64,000 bases of DNA. It comes from PALSA-350 sp963834445 (GTDB lineage Bacteria > Acidobacteriota > Terriglobia > Terriglobales > Acidobacteriaceae). Below are positions 9,050-17,549 of this stretch, in pieces. The notes beneath the pieces were generated by a model. The model was given only the letters and a program-made list of their open reading frames with translations, did no database searches and was not told where the DNA came from. The stretch's first letter is position 1. Each line of letters starts with the position of its first letter. The position numbers and the translations under genes were made by a program. The DNA lies in contig CAWIBU010000003.1 of assembly GCA_963834445.1 (NCBI GenBank), positions 1,883,237 to 1,947,236 on the forward strand, given 5' to 3'.

Positions 9050-9846
9050 TGGCTGCCACCATCGAAGTCCTCTATCACGTGGATGCCACCGCGGAAGCGG
9101 TAAGCCGGCGCGCGGCCCAGTATTTCGTCGATGCGATCCGTGCGGCGGCTGCCGCACGCGGCAAGGCGCGCATCGCCATCTCCGGCGGCAACACCCCCAA
9201 GCGAGCCTTTGAACTCCTGGCGGATACCAGCGCCGATTACCGCGAGCAGATTCCCTGGGAAAAGCTGGAACTCTATTGGGTCGACGAACGCTGCGTCGCC
9301 CCCGACCAGCCAGACAGCAATTACCGCATGACCCGTGAGGCGATGCTCGACCATGTTCCCCTGAACCCAAATCAGATCTTTCGTATCAAAGGCGAGCTCG
9401 ACCCCCAGCAGGCAGCGTCGGAATACGAATTCGATATCCGCCAAAGTTTCCGCCTGGAAGGCGCCGAAATGCCGATTTTCGATCTGGTCGCCCTGGGCAT
9501 GGGCCCCGATGGCCACACCGCATCGCTCTTCCCCCACACCGAGGGGTTGCACGAGATGATGCGTATTGCCATTGCCAACCACGTTCTCCAGAAGGAGACC
9601 TGGCGGGTTACGCTCACCTGGCCGGTCATCAACCGCGCCCGCGACGTATTCTTTTTGATTGAAGGCGCCGACAAAGTGGAGGCCCTGAAACAGGTATTCC
9701 TTGGCCCCTACGATCCCGAAACCTATCCCTCGCAGTTGATACGGCCGGCCAGCCGCCGCATTACACTGATGCTGGACTCTGCCGCTGCCGCCGCTTTGCC
9801 CCCAATCGGGGCGGAGGGCCAGGGCAGATTGGAGATCGCAAGATGA
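9049..9846 (+). CDS. pgl: 6-phosphogluconolactonase
   Basis: The protein hydrolyses the lactone made by Zwf to 6-phosphogluconate. With the ATG at 9049 (overlapping the zwf stop) it is 265 aa and begins MAATIEVLYH, as usual for the family; longer frames upstream are not needed. Conserved SGGNTPK near residue 45, the VDERCVAPDQPDSNYRM block near 82-97 and GMGPDGHTASLFPHT near 150-165 identify the NagB/Pgl fold. Its last codons overlap glk as ATGA at 9843-9846. Confidence 0.95.
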   Translation: MAATIEVLYHVDATAEAVSRRAAQYFVDAIRAAAAARGKARIAISGGNTPKRAFELLADTSADYREQIPWEKLELYWVDERCVAPDQPDSNYRMTREAMLDHVPLNPNQIFRIKGELDPQQAASEYEFDIRQSFRLEGAEMPIFDLVALGMGPDGHTASLFPHTEGLHEMMRIAIANHVLQKETWRVTLTWPVINRARDVFFLIEGADKVEALKQVFLGPYDPETYPSQLIRPASRRITLMLDSAAAAALPPIGAEGQGRLEIAR

Positions 9847-10901
9847 TTCTGGCAGGGGACGTTGGCGGCACCAAAGTACATCTTGCCTTATGCAAGTTTG
9901 AGCAAGGGCAATTGCTGACTGTATTCGATCACAAGTTTCACGCCAAGGAGTTTCCCGGCCTGGTGCAGGTGGTGGAGGCCTTCCTCGAAGAATGCAGACA
10001 ATCCCTCGGCCAACGCGTCGACGTGCTGGCCGCCTGCTTCGGAGTACCCGGTCCGGTGCGCCACGGGCGTCTCAAATTGACCAACCTCCCCTGGCAACTG
10101 GACGCGAGCCAGTTGGCGATCGACCTGAAGATCGAGCACGTCTTTTTGATCAACGATCTTGAGGCCAATGGATATGGCGTTCCTGAGCTATCGCCAGACC
10201 AGATATTGGTTCTCAGTAAGGGTGCCCCGGACGCGGAAGGGAATCGTGGCCTGATTGCTGCCGGCACTGGCCTCGGCGAGGCCATTCTGGTGTGGAACGG
10301 CCGTACCCACCTACCCATGGCCTCTGAGGGCGGCCATAGCGATTTTGCCGCGCGTAACGAAGACGAGATTGAGTTGTTGCGCTATTTGCAAAAAACTCTG
10401 AACGGCCGAGTGAGCTCCGAGCGCGTCATTTCCGGTATTGGCCTCGCCAATGTCTACGCCTTCTGCCGCGACGTGAAAGGATTGGAAGAGCCAGCCTGGT
10501 TGAAAGATCGCATGCGTGACGAGGATCCCAATGCGGTCATCGGCGAGTTGGGTGAGTCGGGCGCCAGTGAACTGTGTGTCCAGGCGCTGAATATTTTCGT
10601 CTCCGCGTACGGCGCCGAAGCTGGCAATCTGGCGTTGAAAATCCTCGCGGTAGGCGGCATGTATGTAGGCGGGGGCATCGCGCCCAAGCTGCTAAAGAAA
10701 ATGCAGGACGGCACTTTCATGAAAGCCTTCACCGACAAGGGCCGGCTCAGTGATCTTCTGGTGCAGACGCCCGTGCGTCTCATTCTGGAAAGCCGCGCCG
10801 CTCTGATGGGCGCCGCAGCCTACGCCGAAGCCCGTGCCGCAGAGATAGGCGGCCTCTCCGAGCGTGCGCAATCTGTACAACTGGCAACCAAGGCGATCTA
10901 G
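9843..10901 (+). CDS. glk: Glucokinase (bacterial Glk family)
   Basis: Glk phosphorylates glucose with ATP to glucose-6-phosphate. The N-terminal phosphate-1 motif GDVGGTKVHLAL (residues about 5-16), the FLINDLEANGYG block, AAGTGLGEAI and the downstream EGGHSDFA motif are all present. The 352-residue length is normal for this family. The start overlaps the pgl stop by four bases, which closes a unit zwf-pgl-glk: glucose from the upstream glucoamylase would be phosphorylated here and oxidised by the two preceding gene products. Confidence 0.94.
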   Translation: MILAGDVGGTKVHLALCKFEQGQLLTVFDHKFHAKEFPGLVQVVEAFLEECRQSLGQRVDVLAACFGVPGPVRHGRLKLTNLPWQLDASQLAIDLKIEHVFLINDLEANGYGVPELSPDQILVLSKGAPDAEGNRGLIAAGTGLGEAILVWNGRTHLPMASEGGHSDFAARNEDEIELLRYLQKTLNGRVSSERVISGIGLANVYAFCRDVKGLEEPAWLKDRMRDEDPNAVIGELGESGASELCVQALNIFVSAYGAEAGNLALKILAVGGMYVGGGIAPKLLKKMQDGTFMKAFTDKGRLSDLLVQTPVRLILESRAALMGAAAYAEARAAEIGGLSERAQSVQLATKAI

Positions 10902-10954
10902 TGGACGGTAACAGGGGCTGACTGGAGTCGGGCCGTATACCATTGAAAATACTT

Positions 10955-11215
10955 GGGCTTTAGAGTGTGTGTAAAAACTCGGTTCGCGAAGGGTACGGGC
11001 ATCAGCCCGCGAAGGGTACGGGCTTCAGCCCGTACATACGTAAATACCCAAGCTGAGTCGCCTTTAGGCGCTGAGGGCGGCGGAATCATGCGGAAACCTG
11101 GCCCTCAGCGGCCGATCCATTCTTGTTTCATTATGTACGGGCTAAAGCTCGCTGCGGCGAGGCAGCCCGTACCCTTCACGAGCCCAGTTTTTCCGCAGCC
11201 TGTTTAGCACTGCGG
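10955..11215. repeat. Dispersed palindromic element, family A copy 1
   Basis: Between glk and copC lies a copy of a repeat also found near 15,945-16,365 and 37,880-38,250. The shared core is GAAGGGTACGGGCTTCAGCC at the left and its reverse complement at the right, with CTGAGGG...CCCTCAGC arms inside and GTTTTTCCGCAGCCTGTTTA at the right end. The left core is partly duplicated (GCGAAGGGTACGGGC occurs twice) and the right arm carries a 15-base-scale insertion. No convincing gene lies within. Confidence 0.8.
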
Positions 11216-11257
11216 CACGATCAATTCACCTGTTTACAATCCACCAGAGGTTATTGA

Positions 11258-11611
11258 ATGCAACGCTTGGCAGTTTTTCTCATCGCGGTGTTGATGGCCG
11301 TCACTCCGCAGATGGCACTTGCCCATGCCGTACTGGTTAGTTCCACACCGCAAAAAAACGCGACCGTGAGTGGCCCCGACATCACGTTCAGTCTCAAGTA
11401 CAATTCGCGGGTCGACGGAGCCCACTCCGCCCTGAGCCTTCTCAAACCGGATGGCAAGATAGAAAGGATGGGCGGCCTCACCCAGCCTCTCCCCGACGTC
11501 GTCTCGGCCACCGAGCATGGCCTGATGAAAGGGGCCTACGTGCTCCGCTGGCAAGTCTTGTCCAGCGACGGTCACATCACGAGGGGCGAAGTTCCGTTCC
11601 AGGTGCAGTAA
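11258..11611 (+). CDS. copC: CopC-domain periplasmic copper-binding protein
   Basis: A signal peptide of about 22 residues ends in ALA, and the mature chain would begin HAVLVSSTP. The N-terminal His together with the C-terminal DGH (in LSSDGHITRGEVPFQV) are the usual Cu(II) ligands of CopC. Length (117 aa) fits a single CopC beta-sandwich domain. CopC proteins bind copper in the periplasm and hand it to, or work with, the membrane protein CopD. A CopD-like gene follows 103 bases downstream, which supports the call. Confidence 0.9.
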   Translation: MQRLAVFLIAVLMAVTPQMALAHAVLVSSTPQKNATVSGPDITFSLKYNSRVDGAHSALSLLKPDGKIERMGGLTQPLPDVVSATEHGLMKGAYVLRWQVLSSDGHITRGEVPFQVQ

Positions 11612-11714
11612 GCTGCACCAACCGGGGAAAACTCAACCAGCCCACAAACGGTGGGTTAGCTGAGGCTGGACCTGCAGTCCACCCTCCCTGCAACTTTCCA
11701 TCTGAGATAACCCA

Positions 11715-13313
11715 TTGATCTGGCTGCTGCGAGACATCGATCTGCTGAGCACATTACTGCGTGCCCTCAATTTGTCCTTTGAGGCCTTGCTGCTCGGCGG
11801 CATCATTTATCTGTTCTTGATCGCGCGTCCCGCGCAAGCCAGCGTGACGGTGCAGTTCTTCTGCCTGCGAGGCATCGGCTGGGCGGCCCTGGCTCTCACC
11901 CTGTCTGAGGTGATAACAGTCGTTCTCGCCTCAGCCTCCTTACTCGGCGACACTGACCTGCATGTCCGTGATCTCATCACCACAAAAATCTTTATGGCCG
12001 GCTTGGGCGCGGCCCTGTTGGCTTTCCTCTTGTGGGTCTGTGCCCGAGCGAAGACGCGTCCTGCCATCCTCACTATGATCCCGCTCACCCTCCTGCTGCT
12101 GGTCGCCACCGTTTCCACCAGCCATGCCGCCGCACGTCTGGATCACCGTTTCCTGTTGGGGGTGGCAACCGCGGCTCACCATCTGGGAACCGCTGCCTGG
12201 ATCGGCGCCATGCCCTTTCTGCTCATGGCCTTGGGTCGTGCCGAGACCGTGAAGGAAGCACGCTCCATGACCAGGCGCTACTCCTCGATGGCTGTGGTGA
12301 GCGTCGTCGTCCTCGTTCTCGCCGGCATCTGCATGGCGTGGTTCTACGTCGGTACCTGGAACGGACTCTACGGCACTAGCTATGGCGTCCTCTTACTCGC
12401 CAAAATCTACCTCCTGCTGGTGATGCTCGTCATGGGCGCCGGCAACTGGATGGTGGTGCGACGCTTGAACACCGATCCGCAGCCTCTGCTCGCGCGGCTT
12501 AGACGTTTCGCCGAAGCTGAGGTCGGCTTGGGATTCACCGCCATCCTGGCTGCTGCTTCCATGTCCTCACAGCCGCCCGCGGTCGACGTCACCGATCAGG
12601 TCTCGCTCCCAGTGATTGTTGCGCGTATGCGTCCACAATCTCCGCGCCTCAAAAGTCCCACCGCCGCGCAGCTCACTCCGCCAACTTCGATCGAAACCGC
12701 CGTCCGGGAAACGGAGTTCCAGGCCAACGGCGCCAGCGATGAGACCGACCGGAAATGGTCAGAGTACAACCACCATTGGGCCGGTCTGATCGTATTCGCC
12801 GCCGGACTATTGGCCTTCCTGAGCCGATTTCGCCGTATGCGCTGGGCGCGCTTCTGGCCGGTCACCTTCGCCGGCCTGGCCCTTTTCATCCTGCTCCGCG
12901 CCGATCCGGAAAACTGGCCTCTGGGGCCAAGGCCGTTCTGGGCAAGTTTCGCGGCGCCAGACGTCTTGCAACATCGCGCCGCCGCTGTGCTCATCCTGGG
13001 TTTCGCTGCGTTCGAGTGTGCGGTGCAGGCCGGCAAATTGCGAACCCGTTGGGCGGCTATGATTTTCCCCATGATGTGTGCGCTGGGGGCAGCCGTACTC
13101 CTCACCCACAACCACGCCCCCAGCGACATGACCGAAGACGTGCTTGGGTCGCTTACCCACACCCCGATCGCCTTGCTGGGCGCAACCGCCGGTTGGCTCG
13201 GTTGGCTCGAGCTGCGCCTTCCCCAAAGCCGCGCCTCCAGGATCGCCGGCTTTCTCTGGCCCTTGTTCCTGGCTGCCGCCGGCCTGGTCCTCCTGAACTA
13301 CCGCGAACTCTGA
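11715..13313 (+). CDS. copD: CopD-domain copper-related multi-pass membrane protein
   Basis: The protein starts at a TTG (11715) and is 532 aa with many hydrophobic segments. The first half carries a CopD-like pattern, including TLLLLVATVSTSHAA near residue 130, AAHHLGTAAWIGAMP near 155 with its conserved His and Trp, and later transmembrane helices. A hydrophilic stretch near residues 295-345 splits it from a second membrane half with DVLQHRAAAVLILGF and THNHAPS. The second half looks like an accessory heme/copper-type domain, but I do not recognise it. Adjacent copC suggests copper uptake or tolerance. Confidence 0.82.
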   Translation: MIWLLRDIDLLSTLLRALNLSFEALLLGGIIYLFLIARPAQASVTVQFFCLRGIGWAALALTLSEVITVVLASASLLGDTDLHVRDLITTKIFMAGLGAALLAFLLWVCARAKTRPAILTMIPLTLLLLVATVSTSHAAARLDHRFLLGVATAAHHLGTAAWIGAMPFLLMALGRAETVKEARSMTRRYSSMAVVSVVVLVLAGICMAWFYVGTWNGLYGTSYGVLLLAKIYLLLVMLVMGAGNWMVVRRLNTDPQPLLARLRRFAEAEVGLGFTAILAAASMSSQPPAVDVTDQVSLPVIVARMRPQSPRLKSPTAAQLTPPTSIETAVRETEFQANGASDETDRKWSEYNHHWAGLIVFAAGLLAFLSRFRRMRWARFWPVTFAGLALFILLRADPENWPLGPRPFWASFAAPDVLQHRAAAVLILGFAAFECAVQAGKLRTRWAAMIFPMMCALGAAVLLTHNHAPSDMTEDVLGSLTHTPIALLGATAGWLGWLELRLPQSRASRIAGFLWPLFLAAAGLVLLNYREL

Positions 13314-13349
13314 CGGTAAACTGGCAAAGGAAACATTAGGAGCTCTTTT

Positions 13350-15971
13350 TTGTTCTCGGCCAATCGAATTTCCCGGACGGCCCTCGCCATCGTCCTCGTA
13401 TCCCTGGCGACCGCATCGGCGCAGCGTCTCCCCAACACCGCCGTTCCCCAGCACTACACCTTACAACTGGATCCCAACCTGCAAGCAGCCACCTTCACCG
13501 GTCAGGAAACCATCGCTCTGACCCTCTCTCAGCCTGAGGATGCGATCGTGCTCAACGCCTGGCAACTCACCTTCGACAAGGTGACCGCAGAGGCCGGCGG
13601 ACACGTATTGCCTGCGGTCGTAGCAGTCGACAACGGCTTGCAGCGGGCAACATTCCACTTCGCGCAAAAGCTGCCGGCTGGCCCCGTCACCTTGCAGATT
13701 GCCTATCACGGCATCCTCAACGGGGATCTGCGCGGCTTCTATCTCTCCAAAACCGCCACCCGCAATTACGCCGTGACCCAGTTTGAGCCGACAGACGCGC
13801 GTCGTGCCTTCCCCTCCTTCGATGAGCCGGCCTACAAGGCGACCTTTGACGTCAGCCTCATCGTTCCCCAGGGAGACACCGCGATCAGCAACACCAACAT
13901 CGTCTCTGACCAACCCGGCCCCGGCGCAACCCAACACACCATCACCTTTGCCCGCACGCCCAGAATGTCCACCTACCTCGTCGCCTTTCTGGTAGGCGAC
14001 TTTCAGTGCCTCTCCGGCGAAAGTGACGGGGTGCCCATCCGCGCCTGCGCTACCCCAGGCAAAGTCCAGTTTGCCCACTACGCCCTCTCCGCCGCCGAAT
14101 TCTTTCTCCACTACTACGACACCTACTTCGGCATCAAATACCCCATGCCCAAGCTCGACATGATCGCCATCCCCGACTTCGAAGCGGGAGCCATGGAGAA
14201 CTTCGGGGCCATCACCTACCGCGAGACCGCCCTGCTCGTCGACGAGAAAACCGCCTCCCTCGCTGCGAAAAAAAACGTCGCCGTGGATGTGGCGCACGAA
14301 ATGGCGCATCAATGGTTCGGCGACATGGTCACCACCGAATGGTGGAACAATATCTGGCTGAATGAAGGCTTCGCCACCTGGATGTCGAATAAGCCCCTGG
14401 CCGCATGGAAGCCGGAGTGGCAAATCCCTCAGAGCCAGGCTGCCGAACTGAATGTGACCCTCGATCTGGATGGCGGCCGCGTGACCCGCACCATTCGCGC
14501 CCGCGCCGAGACGCCACAGGAAATCAACGAGATGTTCGACGGCATCACCTACGGCAAAGCCGCCGCCGTGCTCCTGATGACTGAGAATTACGTGGGCGAG
14601 CAGACCTTCCGTACCGGCATTCACAACTATCTGCAGGCGCATTTGTATGGCAATGCCACCGCAGAGGATTTCTGGAACGCGCAGACGCAATCAAGCGGCA
14701 AGCCAGTCGACAAGATCATGGAAAGTTTCGTGGCCCAGCCCGGGGAGCCGCTCCTGACGTTCGCTGGCGTGCATGGCGGCAAAGTGGAAGTGCAGCAGCA
14801 GCGCTTCTTCCTCAACCCGCAGTCAACCCGCGAAAATGACAAAGCGCAGAGCTGGTTCCTGCCCGTCTGCCTGAAAACTGGCGGCGCCGGACCCGACTGT
14901 CCCATCCTGGGCGCCTCTTCGCAAAGCCTGACGGTGCCCTCTACTCCGATTTTCTACGGCAACGCCGGCGGCAAAGGCTACTATCGCAGCCATTACGACC
15001 GCCGGGACTATCAACAATTGGTGAGCCGGTTCGAGACCAGCCTTACGCCTCCTGAGCGCATCACCTTTCTCGGCAGCCAATGGGCGCAGACCCGCGCCGG
15101 CATGAACGGCGTCGACGATTTCCTGCACCTCGCGTCGGCCGGCCGCGACGACGCCAGCCCGTTTGTGATCAGCACGATAACTGCTGCTGTACAAACCATT
15201 GACCAGCAAGTGGCCGCAACCCCTGAGCAGCACGCAGCGATTGCCACCTGGGTGCGCAGGAACTTTGCGCCTGCGCTTGCGCGCCTGGGCGTGCCTGCTG
15301 CAAACGATACTCCAGCCAGGATCCTCTTACGCGCCAATCTGTTCAGATTACTCGGCGATACCGGCGCTGATCCACGCCTCATCGCTCAGGCCAGGCAGAT
15401 CGCCGAGCGCTACCTGCAAAACTCCGCTTCGGTCGATGCAACTCTGGCAAACGAGGCCCTCACCATTGCTGCGGAAAACGGTGACACCGCCTTTTTCGAT
15501 CGCGTGCAGCACGCTGCAGAGACGAATCCTGATCCGCAACTGCGTACTCTGGCACTGCGCGCGTTGGCGCGTTTTCGCGAACCCACGCTGGTCACACGCG
15601 CTTTGAATTACGCAGTATCTGCCAGGGTCAGGAACCAGGACGCCGCGTCGTTAGTGGAAATCGAGATGGCCGATCGTCAAACACGGGATCATGCCTGGCA
15701 GTATGTGCAGCAAAATTGGCCACGTGTGCAGGCTCAGCTCACCACCTGGACCGGCGGTTCTCTGGTCGCGTCGACCGGACACTTCTGCTCCGCAACCAGT
15801 GAGAACCAGGTCACGGATTTCTTTCGCGGTCACAACGTGCCGGCATCTGAACACGCTCTCGCCAAGGCTCGCGACAGCATCACAGATTGCCTCCAATTCC
15901 GCGCCGCGCAGCAAAAGAATTTAGAGCGATGGTCACAAGATGAGCAGGCTGCGGAAAAGCTCCCTCGATGA
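13350..15971 (+). CDS. M1 family zinc aminopeptidase, exported
   Basis: M1 enzymes remove N-terminal residues from peptides. A signal peptide (about residues 1-24, ending ASA) follows a TTG start at 13350. The exopeptidase motif GAMENFG is near residue 280 and the zinc site HEMAHQWFGD near 316, with the third ligand in NEGFATW about 20 residues later. A C-terminal ERAP1-like helical domain follows; total 873 aa is normal. The last codons (QAAEKLPR and the TGA) lie inside a GGCTGCGGAAAA repeat sequence, so the present C-terminus seems to have been set by a family A repeat. Confidence 0.93.
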   Translation: MFSANRISRTALAIVLVSLATASAQRLPNTAVPQHYTLQLDPNLQAATFTGQETIALTLSQPEDAIVLNAWQLTFDKVTAEAGGHVLPAVVAVDNGLQRATFHFAQKLPAGPVTLQIAYHGILNGDLRGFYLSKTATRNYAVTQFEPTDARRAFPSFDEPAYKATFDVSLIVPQGDTAISNTNIVSDQPGPGATQHTITFARTPRMSTYLVAFLVGDFQCLSGESDGVPIRACATPGKVQFAHYALSAAEFFLHYYDTYFGIKYPMPKLDMIAIPDFEAGAMENFGAITYRETALLVDEKTASLAAKKNVAVDVAHEMAHQWFGDMVTTEWWNNIWLNEGFATWMSNKPLAAWKPEWQIPQSQAAELNVTLDLDGGRVTRTIRARAETPQEINEMFDGITYGKAAAVLLMTENYVGEQTFRTGIHNYLQAHLYGNATAEDFWNAQTQSSGKPVDKIMESFVAQPGEPLLTFAGVHGGKVEVQQQRFFLNPQSTRENDKAQSWFLPVCLKTGGAGPDCPILGASSQSLTVPSTPIFYGNAGGKGYYRSHYDRRDYQQLVSRFETSLTPPERITFLGSQWAQTRAGMNGVDDFLHLASAGRDDASPFVISTITAAVQTIDQQVAATPEQHAAIATWVRRNFAPALARLGVPAANDTPARILLRANLFRLLGDTGADPRLIAQARQIAERYLQNSASVDATLANEALTIAAENGDTAFFDRVQHAAETNPDPQLRTLALRALARFREPTLVTRALNYAVSARVRNQDAASLVEIEMADRQTRDHAWQYVQQNWPRVQAQLTTWTGGSLVASTGHFCSATSENQVTDFFRGHNVPASEHALAKARDSITDCLQFRAAQQKNLERWSQDEQAAEKLPR

Positions 15972-16365
15972 GGGTACCCGCTTCAGGGTTTTTGGGAAAA
16001 ACTAATTCGATGAAAGGCGCCCGCTTCACAGGCTGCGGAAAAACTCCATCGATGTAGGATACGGGCTTCCGAGCGTGCGGAGCTCTTTGTTGTATCAGGG
16101 CACGACTGTAGTCGGGCCGTAAACGAATAAAATAAGTCGGGCTTTACAGGTTGCGGAAAAACACTGCTCTCGAAGGGTACGGGCTTCAGCCCGTACGTAA
16201 TCACCGCAAAAATAACCCGGCTTCAGCCGCTGAGGGCCGGGTTTCCGCACGAGTCCGCTGCCCTCAGCGCCTAAAGGCCGCTCATCTTGGGTATTTACGT
16301 ACGGGCTGAAGCCCGTACCCTTCATGAACCGAGTTTTCCGCAGCCTGTTTAGCCCTGAGGCACTT
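15945..16365. repeat. Dispersed palindromic element, family A copy 2, with extra end fragments
   Basis: The core runs from GAAGGGTACGGGCTTCAGCC at about 16170 to its reverse complement ending near 16323, flanked by GGTTGCGGAAAAAC on the left and GTTTTCCGCAGCCTGTTTAG on the right as terminal inverted repeats. Inside is a CTGAGGGCCGGGTTTCCGCA / CTGCCCTCAGCG palindrome. Further copies of the GGCTGCGGAAAA end lie at about 15948 and 16030, and a TAGTCGGGCCGTA segment at about 16111 is shared with the other copies. The first end overlaps the aminopeptidase stop codon. Confidence 0.8.
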
Positions 16366-16398
16366 CTCCTGCCCTGCGCAGACTCCTTCCGCAGCCGC

Positions 16399-16692
16399 CT
16401 AGACCTCGCGCCTGCCCTTCCAGAATTCTTCGTGCAGGCGCGCGCGGTCCGCACCATGCAGGTCCAGCAGTCTCTGCGCTGCTTCCGCATTTGACAAGCT
16501 CTCAACCTGCACTTCGATCGTTTGCACCTGGTGCCATGGGTAAACGAACTTTTCCCAAATCAGAAATCCTGACTTCGCCCACCCTTCGAGCAATCCATTC
16601 ACTTCCTTCTTAACGTCTGTCTCGTGACGCACCGGCAGCAGGTCCACGGTTTCACCACTGACTAGATGCGCCTTCACGTGCGCTATCAACAT
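16399..16692 (-). CDS. Hypothetical protein, 97 aa
   Basis: No family is recognised. The chain is soluble and acidic-to-neutral with a predicted mixed fold: LIAHVKAHLVSGETVDLLPV at the start looks like a beta strand and turn, and the C-terminal SLSNAEAAQRLLDLHGADRA stretch looks helical. The ATG at 16692 faces the gene at 16750, so they may share a 57-base promoter region. The even codon use and lack of low-complexity sequence favour a real gene. Confidence 0.55.
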   Translation of the reverse strand: MLIAHVKAHLVSGETVDLLPVRHETDVKKEVNGLLEGWAKSGFLIWEKFVYPWHQVQTIEVQVESLSNAEAAQRLLDLHGADRARLHEEFWKGRREV

Positions 16693-16749
16693 GCAGTATT
16701 CTCCTCACGCGACCAAAATCGCGAAACCCGGTAACGGTAGGATGCAGAA

Positions 16750-17127
16750 TTGCACCCCGTGGTACAAAACAACCTTGCCTCACCCAAAGGTTGTAGGGGG
16801 AAACGTAATCTGTCACTTGAGCAGATACATTCCTTCTGCTTCAATCGAAAAGTGAATCCAGAGCCGCAATCCCCCGCCTCCTCTTCGCTGCATCCGGTCC
16901 TTGGCAAGGTCGTCGAGTTCGCCGATCTACGTTTGTCCACCCCGATGACCGGCCAGCCGTTGGTGCTGCTTGAATATGAAGATCGGCAGGGCGTTCGCTC
17001 CATCCACCAGGTGGCCTTAACCTGCACCGGCGAGGGCCGCGGCGGTCTGATCTATTTTGGCGGCTACGATAAAGGCAAATTCAGCATCTTCCGCGCAGAC
17101 TGCATTCATAGGGTCGTGGCGCTCTAA
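16750..17127 (+). CDS. Hypothetical protein, up to 125 aa
   Basis: No family is recognised. The second half, from HPVLGKVVEFADLRLS to SIFRADCIHRVVAL, reads like a compact beta-rich domain (LLEYEDRQGVRSIHQVALT, GGLIYFGGYDKGKFSIFRAD). The first 45 residues are less convincing and the true start may be further in. It diverges from the 97-residue gene at 16692. Confidence 0.45.
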   Translation: MHPVVQNNLASPKGCRGKRNLSLEQIHSFCFNRKVNPEPQSPASSSLHPVLGKVVEFADLRLSTPMTGQPLVLLEYEDRQGVRSIHQVALTCTGEGRGGLIYFGGYDKGKFSIFRADCIHRVVAL

Positions 17128-17549
17128 GCACTTAGCAAGTGTGTAACCGATATTGTCAATTTCAGCGGAGCCCACGCTGCTGAAGCGCTAAGCCCATTTC
17201 ACTGCCACGTGCCCAAATTTCATCCACCCACAGGTAACACCGAAGCGTAACTTCGGTGCTTGGGCCGATTTCCCCCGCAAGTCTCTGATTGGAAACAACA
17301 AGCCGGCCCCGGCTTGTCCCGCGCACCGTGCTTTTTGCCATGCGAACGTCAGACCAAGAACCCTCCCGGCCCATCCCCTGGCAAAAAGCGTTCCATTCTG
17401 AGACAGCAACGTGTAGCCTCATTTGCAATCACCACTGAACCTGCAACTTTCGTGTTACGTGGTGATGAATGAACTTGACTGGTTGCAAGTAATCAGCCTC
17501 CCCGTAGACTAGGGGTGCGCGAACAAAAGTTGTAGAGGAGTGCCATCCC
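17128..17549. other. Gene-poor interval before the NHL protein
   Basis: I see no supported gene here. CGAAGCGTAACTTCGGTG near 17241 forms a small hairpin. The region must hold the promoter of the NHL gene. A TTGACT at 17475 and TAGACT at 17505 are too far apart (24 bases) for a good sigma-70 promoter. Confidence 0.4.

Noticed and set aside
10953..11207. Small frame with a LKPVPF/FPQPV-like tail, and similar frames near 16,100-16,500 and 38,000-38,225
   Set aside because: All arise from translating the family A palindromic repeat; the frames differ in strand and length between copies.
17162..17428. 88-codon minus-strand frame before the NHL gene
   Set aside because: No ribosome-binding site, no homology features, and it lies in the probable promoter region of the next gene.
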